Of a DNA stretch of 64,000 bases, positions 1-5,592 are shown in pieces (the first letter of the stretch is position 1; the number at the start of each line of letters is the position of its first letter). The translations under genes were made by a program, and so were the position numbers. This stretch comes from Vulcanimicrobiota bacterium (GTDB lineage Bacteria; Vulcanimicrobiota; Xenobia; Xenobiales; JADMJV01): NCBI GenBank assembly GCA_023447635.1, contig JAEXNA010000118.1:3371-67370 (forward strand), in the 5' to 3' direction. The notes beneath the pieces are model-generated. The model did no database searches. It was not told the DNA's origin and saw only the letters and a program-made list of their open reading frames with translations.

Positions 1-136
1 CGCGGCCGAAGATAAGAGCGTCCGCCTGGGCAATCTGCTTTGTCGCGTGGTGGTGCATCTCTTCGTACGGGGTGATGGCCTGGTGGTCGCAGCAGCCGTC
101 GAGCGTGATGTTGATCGAGTAGCGAAGAGGTCTCAT
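1..136 (-). CDS. Dihydrofolate-reductase-family (RibD C-terminal-like) protein, partial
   Basis: The reading frame starts at an ATG at 136 and runs off the left edge, giving 45 residues. The N-terminus MRPLRYSINITLDGCCDH, followed by an HHHATKQIAQADALIFGR stretch, is the usual start of the YyaP/RibD-C group: a first beta strand S-I-N-x-T-L-D-G, then a helix and the A-L-x-F-G-R strand that binds NADPH. Family members are NADPH-dependent reductases, often of unknown substrate. The missing C-terminal three quarters prevent a finer call. It precedes nothing co-directional inside the window. Confidence 0.7.
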   Translation of the reverse strand, partial: MRPLRYSINITLDGCCDHQAITPYEEMHHHATKQIAQADALIFGR

Positions 137-207
137 TCGGCCTGATTTCCCCGGTCGCGGTTCGCACGCCTGCCCTTGTATTCGCGCTCAGGTCGCTTCG
201 CATTCAT

Positions 208-762
208 CTACTCGGCCTTGGGCTGAGCCCTGGTCTTTCCGGCCTCTCCGATTTTTTCCTGAAGAATGCGACGCAAAACGGCTTCTTTGTCGCCGTGCAG
301 ACAGCGTTTGGGGACGGCGTAATGCACGTTGCCCGTTCGCAGAAGGATCAGATTCTCCGACTCTTTCCAGCTCGAGAAGAAACCCCATTTCAGCCGGGTC
401 TCGATGTTTCGCGAGGCAATGTAGAGCTCTTTGTCCGAGACCTCGTAGCAAACGGGTTGACCCTTCATACCGTTTTTTACGAACGCTCGTTTCCAAAGAA
501 CGCGGAAGACGGCGCGGTTGATGAAGTAGAGAATTGTCAGACTTACTAATCCTCCAACCACGATAGTCGCCATCGATACGGGGTTGTTCCAGAGCGGTCG
601 CGAGGGCGCCTGGTCCGCGTCGAGGATGAACTCTTTGACGGCGAAAAAGACCAGCATGAACAGAGCGAAGCGAGGTGTCATAACACCAGCTTTCAGGCTG
701 GCCCAGTTGGCTTCGATGAAGTCTTCTTCGGTCCACTCGAACTCTAGCTTGACGGTTTCCAT
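208..762 (-). CDS. YcxB-like membrane protein
   Basis: The product has 184 residues. The start METVKLEFEWTEEDFIEANW is typical of YcxB-like proteins; an upstream in-frame TTG at 834 would add 24 residues unlike the family. Two hydrophobic segments lie near residues 32-48 (FALFMLVFFAVKEFIL) and 65-85 (MATIVVGGLVSLTILYFI). A soluble C-terminal part (VCYEVSDKELYIAS..RLKWGFFSSWKESENLILLRTG) matches the YcxB pleckstrin-like domain. It is divergent from the first peptide gene of the repeat array, with about 210 bp between the starts. The function of the family is unknown. Membrane PH-like proteins serve as immunity factors in some leaderless bacteriocin loci, so an immunity role here is possible but unproven. 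Confidence 0.7.
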   Translation of the reverse strand: METVKLEFEWTEEDFIEANWASLKAGVMTPRFALFMLVFFAVKEFILDADQAPSRPLWNNPVSMATIVVGGLVSLTILYFINRAVFRVLWKRAFVKNGMKGQPVCYEVSDKELYIASRNIETRLKWGFFSSWKESENLILLRTGNVHYAVPKRCLHGDKEAVLRRILQEKIGEAGKTRAQPKAE

Positions 763-927
763 CGTAGAGAGTTCTGCGGCTGTTGGGCTAGTGCCTGGTA
801 GGCCTACGCCTGCCGTCTTGGCGGCAAAGTTCAAGACCTGTTCGGGGGAGTGGCGTGGCCCGTCGCAAAGGGACGGGGGCCGTTCTCCGACCGGCAGTTT
901 TCCACTCTTGGGCCGAGAGGTACGGGA

Positions 928-1008
928 CCTCGAGGATCGAGAGCTCGAGGGAAAATAAGAAAGGAGGCAGTCGATGCGAGTTCAACGCGACTGCACTCCT
1001 CTAGGAGT
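928..1008 (+). promoter_or_regulatory. Structured leader of peptide copy 1 (SD-sequestering hairpin)
   Basis: An upstream stem CCTCGAG (928-934) / CTCGAGG (944-950) precedes the ribosome site. A second stem pairs AGGAGGCAGTC (962-972) with GACTGC-A-CTCCT (989-1000) through a single bulged A. It hides the Shine-Dalgarno sequence, and the ATG (974) lies in the 16-nt loop. A competing small hairpin ACTCC (995-999) / GGAGT (1004-1008) would free the ribosome site. The first stem differs from the other copies by a compensating base-pair change. Confidence 0.75.
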
Positions 1009-1075
1009 CATCATTGTCGTTGCTGCGATAATGATGACCGGGCTTATCGTAGCATACTTGCGGGATAGGCGCTAG
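974..1075 (+). CDS. Small single-span membrane peptide, copy 1 (33 aa, altered C-terminus)
   Basis: ATG at 974 follows AAAGGAGG by 7 nt. The peptide begins MRVQRDCTPLG, continues as a hydrophobic stretch at residues 11-29 and ends AYLRDRR. Compared with the other five copies one base is missing after codon 29 (TTGCGGGATAG instead of TTGTTGCGATAG), so the frame passes the usual stop and gains a basic tail. Short basic N-terminus, one membrane helix and charged C-terminus match type I toxin peptides and small membrane regulators in general build, but I recognise no family. It may be a decaying copy or a variant with a changed C-terminus. Conservation of the frame across paralogues is the main evidence for coding. 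Confidence 0.75.
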   Translation: MRVQRDCTPLGVIIVVAAIMMTGLIVAYLRDRR

Positions 1076-1555
1076 AGGAACCCTGAAGAGAGGTGTATGC
1101 TTCTTACCCTCTCACTTTCCATCCCGCGCTCCGCCGGGAAAGCAAAAAGGGCCGTCGAGGGCCCTTCTTGCTCCACCTCCAGGCCGAGGAAGGTCGGGAC
1201 GGGTCTACGCTATTCAGTTCTATCATCTGAGTCTGGCCACCGCGCTGCGATGCCGGATTCATGAATTCGTCTTGTCGTGGCCTGGGAGGTCTCTGCCTCG
1301 CCGTCGCGGCCTCTGCAAGCATTATGACTCAGCCATCCTTCAGCTCCATTCCTCAACCAACTCCACTTCCAGGGCGCGATCGGACCTATCCGGATACTGC
1401 GAAAGCTCACGAATGTACCGCGCAAAAGTCAACCGTCTGTTCGGGGGAGCGGATCGGGCTGCAGCGAAGTAAGCGAGTGCCGTAGAGCGCAGCGGTTTCA
1501 AGTCTTGGGCGTAGTCCAAGCCCTCGTGGACTGAGAGCACGAGGTGAAATAAGAA
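1076..1555. repeat. Array spacer 1 (between peptide copies 1 and 2)
   Basis: This is the conserved inter-gene segment: GGCGCTAGAGGAACCC directly after the ORF, then a weakened copy of the downstream hairpin (GAAGAGAGG..CTTCTTACC). Next come the GCAAAAAGGGCC stem-loop and a roughly 250-bp block with GAATTC, GGCCTGGGAGGTCTC and a CTATCCGGATA element, ending in the leader of copy 2. Reading frames here are not consistently preserved between copies on the minus strand, so I see no protein gene. Confidence 0.75.
1142..1171 (-). terminator. Spacer stem-loop with minus-strand T-run, copy 1
   Basis: GCAAAAAGGGCC (1142-1153) pairs with GGCCCTTCTTGC (1160-1171), with one mismatch and a 6-nt loop. Read on the minus strand the stem runs into GGCCCTTTTTGCTTT, a good intrinsic terminator, whereas the plus-strand side lacks a T-run. 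It implies leftward transcription through the spacer. Confidence 0.6.
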
Positions 1556-1603
1556 AGGAGGCAGTCCCATGCGCTTCAAGCGAGACTGCACTCCTCTAGG
1601 AGT
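1522..1603 (+). promoter_or_regulatory. Structured leader of peptide copy 2
   Basis: Upstream stem CCTCGTG (1522-1528) / CACGAGG (1538-1544). The ribosome-site stem AGGAGGCAGTC (1556-1566) pairs with GACTGC-A-CTCCT (1584-1595), with the ATG at 1569 in the loop. The alternative hairpin ACTCC (1590-1594) / GGAGT (1599-1603) is mutually exclusive with it. A further stem CTTGGGC / GTCCAAG lies just upstream. Confidence 0.75.
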
Positions 1604-1664
1604 CATCATTGTCGTAGCAGCGATAATGGTGACCGGGCTTATCGTAGCATACTTGTTGCGATAG
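1569..1664 (+). CDS. Small single-span membrane peptide, copy 2 (31 aa)
   Basis: ATG at 1569 with GGAGG 7-8 nt upstream. The peptide starts MRFKRDCTPLG, followed by VIIVVAAIMV and TGLIVAYLLR, then TAG. The layout is basic N-terminus, one predicted membrane helix (about residues 11-30) and a terminal Arg. It is the last gene of the first sub-array: the repeat is cut near 1740, so the usual spacer with the GCAAAAAGGGCC stem-loop is missing downstream. A hairpin GGGGAGAGG / CCTCTTCCCC follows the stop and may terminate the transcript. It converges on the minus-strand gene ending at 1742. Confidence 0.85.
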   Translation: MRFKRDCTPLGVIIVVAAIMVTGLIVAYLLR

Positions 1665-1741
1665 GCGCTAGAGGAACCCTGGGGAGAGGTGTAAGCCTCT
1701 TCCCCTCTCACTTCTCATCCCGCGCAGCAACATTGCCGGGT

Positions 1742-2101
1742 CTAGACGTCCCAGATGTAGGGGTACTTCTCCAGGTCAGGGTTTGATGCGAGCCAGCGAC
1801 GATGGATCCACACGGGGATGTAGTAGCAGAGCAGAACGTGGAAGACGACCATCAGGATTTCGCGGAGGATCGAGGATGGCAGCCTGGACCACAGATGAGC
1901 CAGAGCGTTCGAGTCATCCATTGACCAGGCCCGGAAAAATGCAAAAGGCACGACGAAGAACATCAGCATAGCGGGAAGAGGCGTGCACCCGGAGTTGCCG
2001 CGACCGTTGCGCAGTTTTCGGACCCCGCAGATGCAGGTGAACAGGTCGAACGGCATTGGCATAGCTGCGAGCATGAGCGCTTCGGACAAGACGTCGATCA
2101 T
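1742..2101 (-). CDS. Small membrane protein, paralogue of the protein at 8047-8475
   Basis: The product has 119 residues, starting MIDVLSEALMLAAMPMPFDL; the ATG lies 2 nt after the stop of the upstream gene, so the two are translationally coupled. Hydrophobic stretches sit at the N-terminus, in the middle (PLPAMLMFFVVPFAFF) and near residues 80-100 (LMVVFHVLLCYYIPVWI). It shares PFDLxTCxCxxRKLRNGxG and HRRWLASxPDLEKYPYxW with the 8047-8475 product, including the Cys pair and the conserved C-terminal motif. I know of no described family with this signature. It is encoded inside the peptide array, convergent with copy 2, so a role linked to the peptides is conceivable. Confidence 0.75.
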   Translation of the reverse strand: MIDVLSEALMLAAMPMPFDLFTCICGVRKLRNGRGNSGCTPLPAMLMFFVVPFAFFRAWSMDDSNALAHLWSRLPSSILREILMVVFHVLLCYYIPVWIHRRWLASNPDLEKYPYIWDV

Positions 2102-2103
2102 GG

Positions 2104-3024
2104 TCACTCGCCTTGCCCCTGCTGACGCAGGTGAAGGGCGCAATGTTGCAGTCTGCCTTTGAAGAACTGGATGCTCAGGTTGTGGCGCGGCCAGGTCAGA
2201 CGCAGCGTTTTGTCCGAACGCTCGCTTCGCGCTGGAAGGCCGAGGGCGCGGATCACCTGCTCTGGAGTGTCTCCTTCCGAGGCAACCGCGACTCCGCTAT
2301 CGAGCAGCGGGGCGCCGCGCGCCAGTCCCACCCAGCCGTCTTCTGTGTAGCTCAGCCCTCTCCACGGGTACTCGAAGGAGGTCGGGTCCTGGCCGGGCGC
2401 GATAGGGGCCTGCGGGACCCCGGCGCCAGCTAGGGTGAGGACCTGGTCGCGAGTCATCCCCGCGCAGATACCTCCGAGAGTGTAGCGAAGGTCGTCCGAG
2501 GTCAGCCTGGGCGGGACGGGCCTGGTGAGGTAAAGCCAGGCACAGGTAGAGGCGGCCAGGACCAGCAGCACGCTCGCTCCAGCGGCTGTCCGCAGTCTCC
2601 TGAGCCCGGTCGCAAGGTCCTGGGTGAGGGAACAAGGGGTGGAGGGGGAGAGGCGGTAGCGGTTGAGGGCCAGGGCCTTGCCGAGGAGCGATGGGAGCAC
2701 CGCCGTGGCGGCCAGCCAGAACGGTGTGCTGGTCCCGCAGGAGCTAAAGAGCGGGAACCACATGTGGGAATCCCAGCACTGCGGGAGGAGACCGAGCAGA
2801 GCGACAGAGCCTCCGACCACCCACCAGGCTCCCTCCCGCCACCGACAGCAGAGGCGTGCGACAAGGTACGACACGACCAGCGGGATGGCATAGAACAGCG
2901 AGACTCCGAGCCAGACAATGGGCATTCCCAGAGCCAGGTAGCGGAACGGCAGTTCTGGCTGGACGTTCCAGAAGTAGAGCGTGAAGGCCAGCCCGGCAGC
3001 GGCGAAGAGGAGGTTCTTGACCAT
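2104..3024 (-). CDS. Polytopic membrane protein with C-terminal BamE/SmpA-like repeats
   Basis: The product has 306 residues. ATG at 3024 is preceded by TAGGAG. The N-terminal half is hydrophobic with about five membrane segments (LLFAAAGLAFTLYFW, YLALGMPIVWLGVSLFYAI, WVVGGSVALLGLLP, a TAVLPSLLGKALAL helix and GASVLLVLAASTCAWLYL). The C-terminal third carries two G-x-T-x-x-Q-V-x-x-L-G motifs (GMTRDQVLTLAGAG and GDTPEQVIRALGLP), as in BamE/SmpA-like domains, and probably lies outside the cytoplasm. It is the first gene of a two-gene operon with the next small membrane protein. It is transcribed divergently from peptide copy 3, mirroring the YcxB-like gene before copy 1. Confidence 0.7.
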   Translation of the reverse strand: MVKNLLFAAAGLAFTLYFWNVQPELPFRYLALGMPIVWLGVSLFYAIPLVVSYLVARLCCRWREGAWWVVGGSVALLGLLPQCWDSHMWFPLFSSCGTSTPFWLAATAVLPSLLGKALALNRYRLSPSTPCSLTQDLATGLRRLRTAAGASVLLVLAASTCAWLYLTRPVPPRLTSDDLRYTLGGICAGMTRDQVLTLAGAGVPQAPIAPGQDPTSFEYPWRGLSYTEDGWVGLARGAPLLDSGVAVASEGDTPEQVIRALGLPARSERSDKTLRLTWPRHNLSIQFFKGRLQHCALHLRQQGQGE

Positions 3025-3220
3025 AGCACTCCTACGCCGGAAAGGGGGGCACGGTTCATCTCGAAATTTGCCACGAAATCCCCGGCAAAGTTTCTGGCAT
3101 TTGCGCGGCAAATTCCAGGAATCGCGCTCGCTCGTCCCTGTCGAGGAACGTTAAGCATCCCTTCGTTCCTTGCCGTTTTCCGACCGGCAGTTTCCAATCT
3201 TGGGCCGAGAGGCTCGGGAT

Positions 3221-3300
3221 CCCGTGGACAGAGAGCACGAGGGAAAATAAAAAAGGAGGCAGTCCATGCACTTTCAACGAGACTGCACTCCTCTAGGAGT
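3221..3300 (+). promoter_or_regulatory. Structured leader of peptide copy 3
   Basis: The upstream stem is weaker here (CCCGTG 3221-3226 with CACGAGGG 3236-3243, one mismatch). The ribosome-site stem AGGAGGCAGTC (3254-3264) / GACTGC-A-CTCCT (3281-3292) is intact with the ATG (3266) in its loop. The competing ACTCC / GGAGT hairpin ends at 3300. The region before it carries the head-of-array module shared with copy 1, and a hairpin AGGAACG (3144-3150) / CGTTCCT (3164-3170). Confidence 0.75.
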
Positions 3301-3361
3301 CGTCATTATCGTTAGCGCGATTATGATGACCGGGCTTATCGTAACATATCTGTTGCGATAG
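3266..3361 (+). CDS. Small single-span membrane peptide, copy 3 (31 aa)
   Basis: ATG at 3266 after AAAAGGAGG. The peptide starts MHFQRDCTPLG, then VVIIVSAIMM and TGLIVTYLLR, then TAG. It is the first of four consecutive copies. Substitutions relative to the other copies (R2H, A27T, V/I exchanges) keep one uninterrupted hydrophobic helix, as expected under selection for a membrane peptide. The segment RDCTPLG, which doubles as the hairpin arm, is unchanged. Confidence 0.85.
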   Translation: MHFQRDCTPLGVVIIVSAIMMTGLIVTYLLR

Positions 3362-3885
3362 GCGCTAGAGGAACCCTGGGGAGAGGTGTACGCCTCTTCC
3401 CCTCTCACTTTTCGCTATCCCGCGCTCCGTGGGGAAAGCAAAAAGGGCCGTCGAGGGCCCTTCTTGCTCCGCGTCCAGGCCGATGAAGGGCGGGACGGGT
3501 CTAAGCTATTCAGTTCTATCATCTGAGTCTGCCACCGCGCTGCGATGCCGGATCCATGAATTCGTCTTGTCGTGGCCTGGGAGGTCTCTGCCTCGCCGTC
3601 GCGGCCTCTACTTGCATTATGCCTCGGCCGTCCCTCGGCTCCATTCCTCAACCATCTCCACTTCCGGGGCGCGATCGGACCTATCCGGATACTGGAAAGG
3701 ATCGAGTCCCTACTTGGGGACTGGCGCAGATGGATAGAGTTGGAACTCCGCACAAAGTTAACTGACTGTTCGGGGGAGCGGATCGGGCTGCGGCGAAGTA
3801 GCGGAGTTGCCGTAGAGCGCAGCGGTTTCAAGTCTTGGGCGTAGTCCAAGCCCTCGTGGATTGAGAGCACGAGGTGAAATAAGAA
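3362..3885. repeat. Array spacer 2 (between peptide copies 3 and 4)
   Basis: It opens with GGCGCTAGAGGAACCC and the hairpin GGGGAGAGG / CCTCTTCCCC, which ends in CTCACTTTT and is a plausible plus-strand terminator. The minus-facing stem-loop and the long conserved block follow. A 1-bp deletion (TCTGCCACC for TCTGGCCACC) shifts the minus-strand frame relative to other spacers, arguing against a protein on that strand. Confidence 0.75.
3438..3467 (-). terminator. Spacer stem-loop with minus-strand T-run, copy 2
   Basis: GCAAAAAGGGCC (3438-3449) pairs with GGCCCTTCTTGC (3456-3467). The T-run lies on the minus-strand exit side, as in the other spacers. Confidence 0.6.
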
Positions 3886-3933
3886 AGGAGGCAGTCCGAT
3901 GCGCTTTCAACGCGACTGCACTCCTCTAGGAGT
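3852..3933 (+). promoter_or_regulatory. Structured leader of peptide copy 4
   Basis: Upstream stem CCTCGTG (3852-3858) / CACGAGG (3868-3874). Ribosome-site stem AGGAGGCAGTC (3886-3896) / GACTGC-A-CTCCT (3914-3925) with the ATG (3899) in the loop. The alternative hairpin ends at GGAGT (3929-3933). Confidence 0.75.
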
Positions 3934-3994
3934 CGTCATTATCGTTGCATCGATAATGGTGACCGGGCTTATCGTAGCATACTTGTTGCGATAG
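3899..3994 (+). CDS. Small single-span membrane peptide, copy 4 (31 aa)
   Basis: ATG at 3899 after AAAGGAGG. The peptide starts MRFQRDCTPLG, then VVIIVASIMV and TGLIVAYLLR, then TAG. It is an internal copy with the internal-type leader (GTTTCAAGTCTTGGGC). The order Ala-Ser at 17-18 differs from Ser-Ala in copies 3 and 5, a neutral change within the predicted helix. Confidence 0.85.
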   Translation: MRFQRDCTPLGVVIIVASIMVTGLIVAYLLR

Positions 3995-4515
3995 GCGCTA
4001 GAGGAACCCTGGGGAGAGGTGTATGCCTCTTCCCCTCTCACTTTTTACCCTCGCTTCGTCGGGAAAGCAAAAAGGGCCGTCGAGGGCCCTTCTTGCTCCA
4101 CGTCCAGGCCGATGAAGGGCGGGACGGGCTGTGCTATTCAGTTCTATCATCTGAGTCTGGTCACCGCGCTGCGATGCCGGATCCATGAATTCGTCTTGTC
4201 GTGGCCTGGGAGGTCTCTGCCTCGCCGTCGCGGCCTCTGCCAGCATTATGCCTTGGCCTCCACTCAGCTCCATTCCCCAACCAAATCCACTTCCGGGGCG
4301 CGATCGGACCTATCCGGATACTGGAAAGGATCGAGTCCCTATTGGGGACTGGCGCAGATGGAAAGAGCTTGGAGCTCCGCACAAAGTTAACTGACTGTTC
4401 GGGGGAGCGGATCTGGCTGCAGCGAAGCAGGGGAGTGCCGTAGAGCGCAACGGTTTCAAGTCTTGGGCGACAGCTCAGGACCTCGTGAATCGAGAGCACG
4501 AGGGAAAATAAAAAA
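3995..4515. repeat. Array spacer 3 (between peptide copies 4 and 5)
   Basis: Same layout as the other spacers. The downstream hairpin ends in CTCACTTTTTACC, the best plus-strand terminator of the array. In this copy the minus-strand frame is shifted soon after the IELNS codons, and the CTTGGGC / GTCCAAG stem ahead of the next leader is lost. Confidence 0.75.
4067..4096 (-). terminator. Spacer stem-loop with minus-strand T-run, copy 3
   Basis: GCAAAAAGGGCC (4067-4078) pairs with GGCCCTTCTTGC (4085-4096), identical to the other copies. Confidence 0.6.
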
Positions 4516-4562
4516 GGAGGCAGTCCCATGCGCTTCCAACGCGACTGCACTCCTCTAGGAGT
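4481..4562 (+). promoter_or_regulatory. Structured leader of peptide copy 5
   Basis: Upstream stem CCTCGTG (4481-4487) / CACGAGG (4497-4503). Ribosome-site stem AGGAGGCAGTC (4515-4525) / GACTGC-A-CTCCT (4543-4554) with the ATG (4528) in the loop. The alternative hairpin ends at 4562. Confidence 0.75.
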
Positions 4563-4623
4563 CGTCATTATCGTTAGCGCGATAATGATGACCGGGCTTA
4601 TCGTAGCATATCTGTTGCGGTAG
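4528..4623 (+). CDS. Small single-span membrane peptide, copy 5 (31 aa)
   Basis: ATG at 4528 after AAAAAGGAGG. The peptide starts MRFQRDCTPLG, then VVIIVSAIMM and TGLIVAYLLR, then TAG. It is closest to the consensus of all six copies. The last codons TAT-CTG-TTG-CGG differ synonymously from TAC-TTG-TTG-CGA of copies 2, 4 and 6, which supports coding. Confidence 0.85.
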   Translation: MRFQRDCTPLGVVIIVSAIMMTGLIVAYLLR

Positions 4624-5145
4624 GCGCTAGAGGAACCCCTGGGGAGAGGTGTATGCCTCTTCCCCTCTCACTTCTCATCCCGCGCTTCGTCGGGAAAGCA
4701 AAAAGGGCCGTCAAGGGCCCTTCTTGCTCCGCGTCCAGGCCGATGAAGGGCGGGACGGGCTTAAGCTATTCAGTTCTATCATCTGAGTCTGGCCATCGCG
4801 CTGCGATGCCGGATCCATGAATTCGTCTTGTCGTGGCCTGGGAGGTCTCTGCCTCGCCGTCGTGGCCTCTACAAGCATTATGCCCCGGGCGAAGCCCGGC
4901 TCCATTCCTCAACCATCTCCACTTCCAGGGCGCGATCGGACCTATCCGGATACAGGGACGGTCGATTCCCTACTGGGGACTGGCGCAGATGGAAAGAGCT
5001 TGGGCTTCGCACGAAGTTAACCGTCTCTTCGGGGGAGCGGATCGGGCTGCGGCGAAGTAGCGGAGTGCCGTAGAACGCAACGGTTTCAAGTCTTGGGCCT
5101 AGCCCAAGCCCTCGTGGACTGAGAGCACGAGGTGAAATAAGAAAG
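4624..5145. repeat. Array spacer 4 (between peptide copies 5 and 6)
   Basis: Conserved spacer with the downstream hairpin GGGGAGAGG / CCTCTTCCCC, the minus-facing stem-loop and the long block. Just before the next leader it has a perfect stem CTTGGGC-CTA-GCCCAAG, where copy 2 has the G-U containing CTTGGGC-GTA-GTCCAAG, so the pairing is maintained. Confidence 0.75.
4698..4727 (-). terminator. Spacer stem-loop with minus-strand T-run, copy 4
   Basis: GCAAAAAGGGCC (4698-4709) pairs with GGCCCTTCTTGC (4716-4727); only a loop base differs (GTCAAG). Confidence 0.6.
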
Positions 5146-5190
5146 GAGGCAGTCCATGCGATTTCAACGAGACTGCACTCCTCTAGGAGT
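5110..5190 (+). promoter_or_regulatory. Structured leader of peptide copy 6
   Basis: Upstream stem CCTCGTG (5110-5116) / CACGAGG (5126-5132). Ribosome-site stem AGGAGGCAGTC (5144-5154) / GACTGC-A-CTCCT (5171-5182) with the ATG (5156) in the loop. The alternative hairpin ends at 5190. Confidence 0.75.
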
Positions 5191-5251
5191 CATCGTTATC
5201 GCTACAACGATAATGGTGACCGGGCTTATCGTAGCATACTTGTTGCGATAG
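5156..5251 (+). CDS. Small single-span membrane peptide, copy 6 (31 aa)
   Basis: ATG at 5156 after AAAGGAGG. The peptide starts MRFQRDCTPLG, then VIVIATTIMV and TGLIVAYLLR, then TAG. It is the most diverged helix, with Ala-Thr-Thr at 16-18, yet it stays uninterrupted and hydrophobic, and codons 5-12 are unchanged. It is the last copy, followed by one more spacer but no further peptide gene. Confidence 0.85.
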   Translation: MRFQRDCTPLGVIVIATTIMVTGLIVAYLLR

Positions 5252-5582
5252 GCGCTAGAGGAACCCTGGGGAGAGGTGTATGCCTCTTCCCCTCTCACTT
5301 CCCAGCCCTCGCTCCGTGGGGAAAGCAAAAAGGGCCGTCGAGGGCCCTTCTTGCTCCACGTCCAGGCCGATGAAGGGCGGGACGGGTCTAAGCTATTCAG
5401 TTCTATCATCTGAGTCTGGCCACCGCGCTGCGATGCCGGATTCATGAATTCGTCTTGTCGTGGCCTGGGAGGTCTCTGCCTCGCCGTCGCGGCCTCTGCC
5501 AGCATTATGCCTCGGACTCCACTCGGCTCCATTCCTCAACCATCTCCACTTCCCCGGCGCGATCGGACCTATCCGGATATCC
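5252..5582. repeat. Array spacer 5 (terminal, no following peptide)
   Basis: The spacer keeps the downstream hairpin, the minus-facing stem-loop and the conserved block up to CTATCCGGATA. It then departs from the repeat at about 5582, immediately before the stop codon of the minus-strand secretin-like gene. The leader and a seventh peptide gene are absent, so this is the array edge. Confidence 0.7.
5325..5354 (-). terminator. Spacer stem-loop with minus-strand T-run, copy 5
   Basis: GCAAAAAGGGCC (5325-5336) pairs with GGCCCTTCTTGC (5343-5354). Confidence 0.6.
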
Positions 5583-5592
5583 GGAGCGAAGT

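Larger units (their letters stand above)
835..5582 (+). repeat. Tandem array of six small transmembrane peptide genes in ~600-630 bp direct repeats
   Basis: Six near-identical units each hold a 31-33 codon ORF with a strong ribosome site, a structured leader and a long conserved spacer. Start codons lie at 974, 1569, 3266, 3899, 4528 and 5156, so neighbouring units are 595, 633, 629 and 628 bp apart. A two-gene minus-strand operon (1742-3024) separates copies 1-2 from copies 3-6. Copies 1 and 3, the first of each sub-array, share a different upstream module (CCGACCGGCAGTTT then CTTGGGCCGAGAGG) from the internal copies (GGTTTCAAGTCTTGGGC). The right boundary near 5582 falls where the last spacer departs from the repeat consensus. 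No transposase or CRISPR-type spacer variation is present. Confidence 0.9.

Noticed and set aside
1104..5532. Minus-strand frames in the array spacers beginning MLAEAATARQRPPRPRQDEF
   Set aside because: They look conserved only because the DNA is repeated. At least two of five copies are frameshifted within the frame, codon changes are not biased to silent positions, and there is no ribosome site.
835..5582. CRISPR array
   Set aside because: The repeat is several hundred bp long with no variable spacers of constant length and no cas genes.
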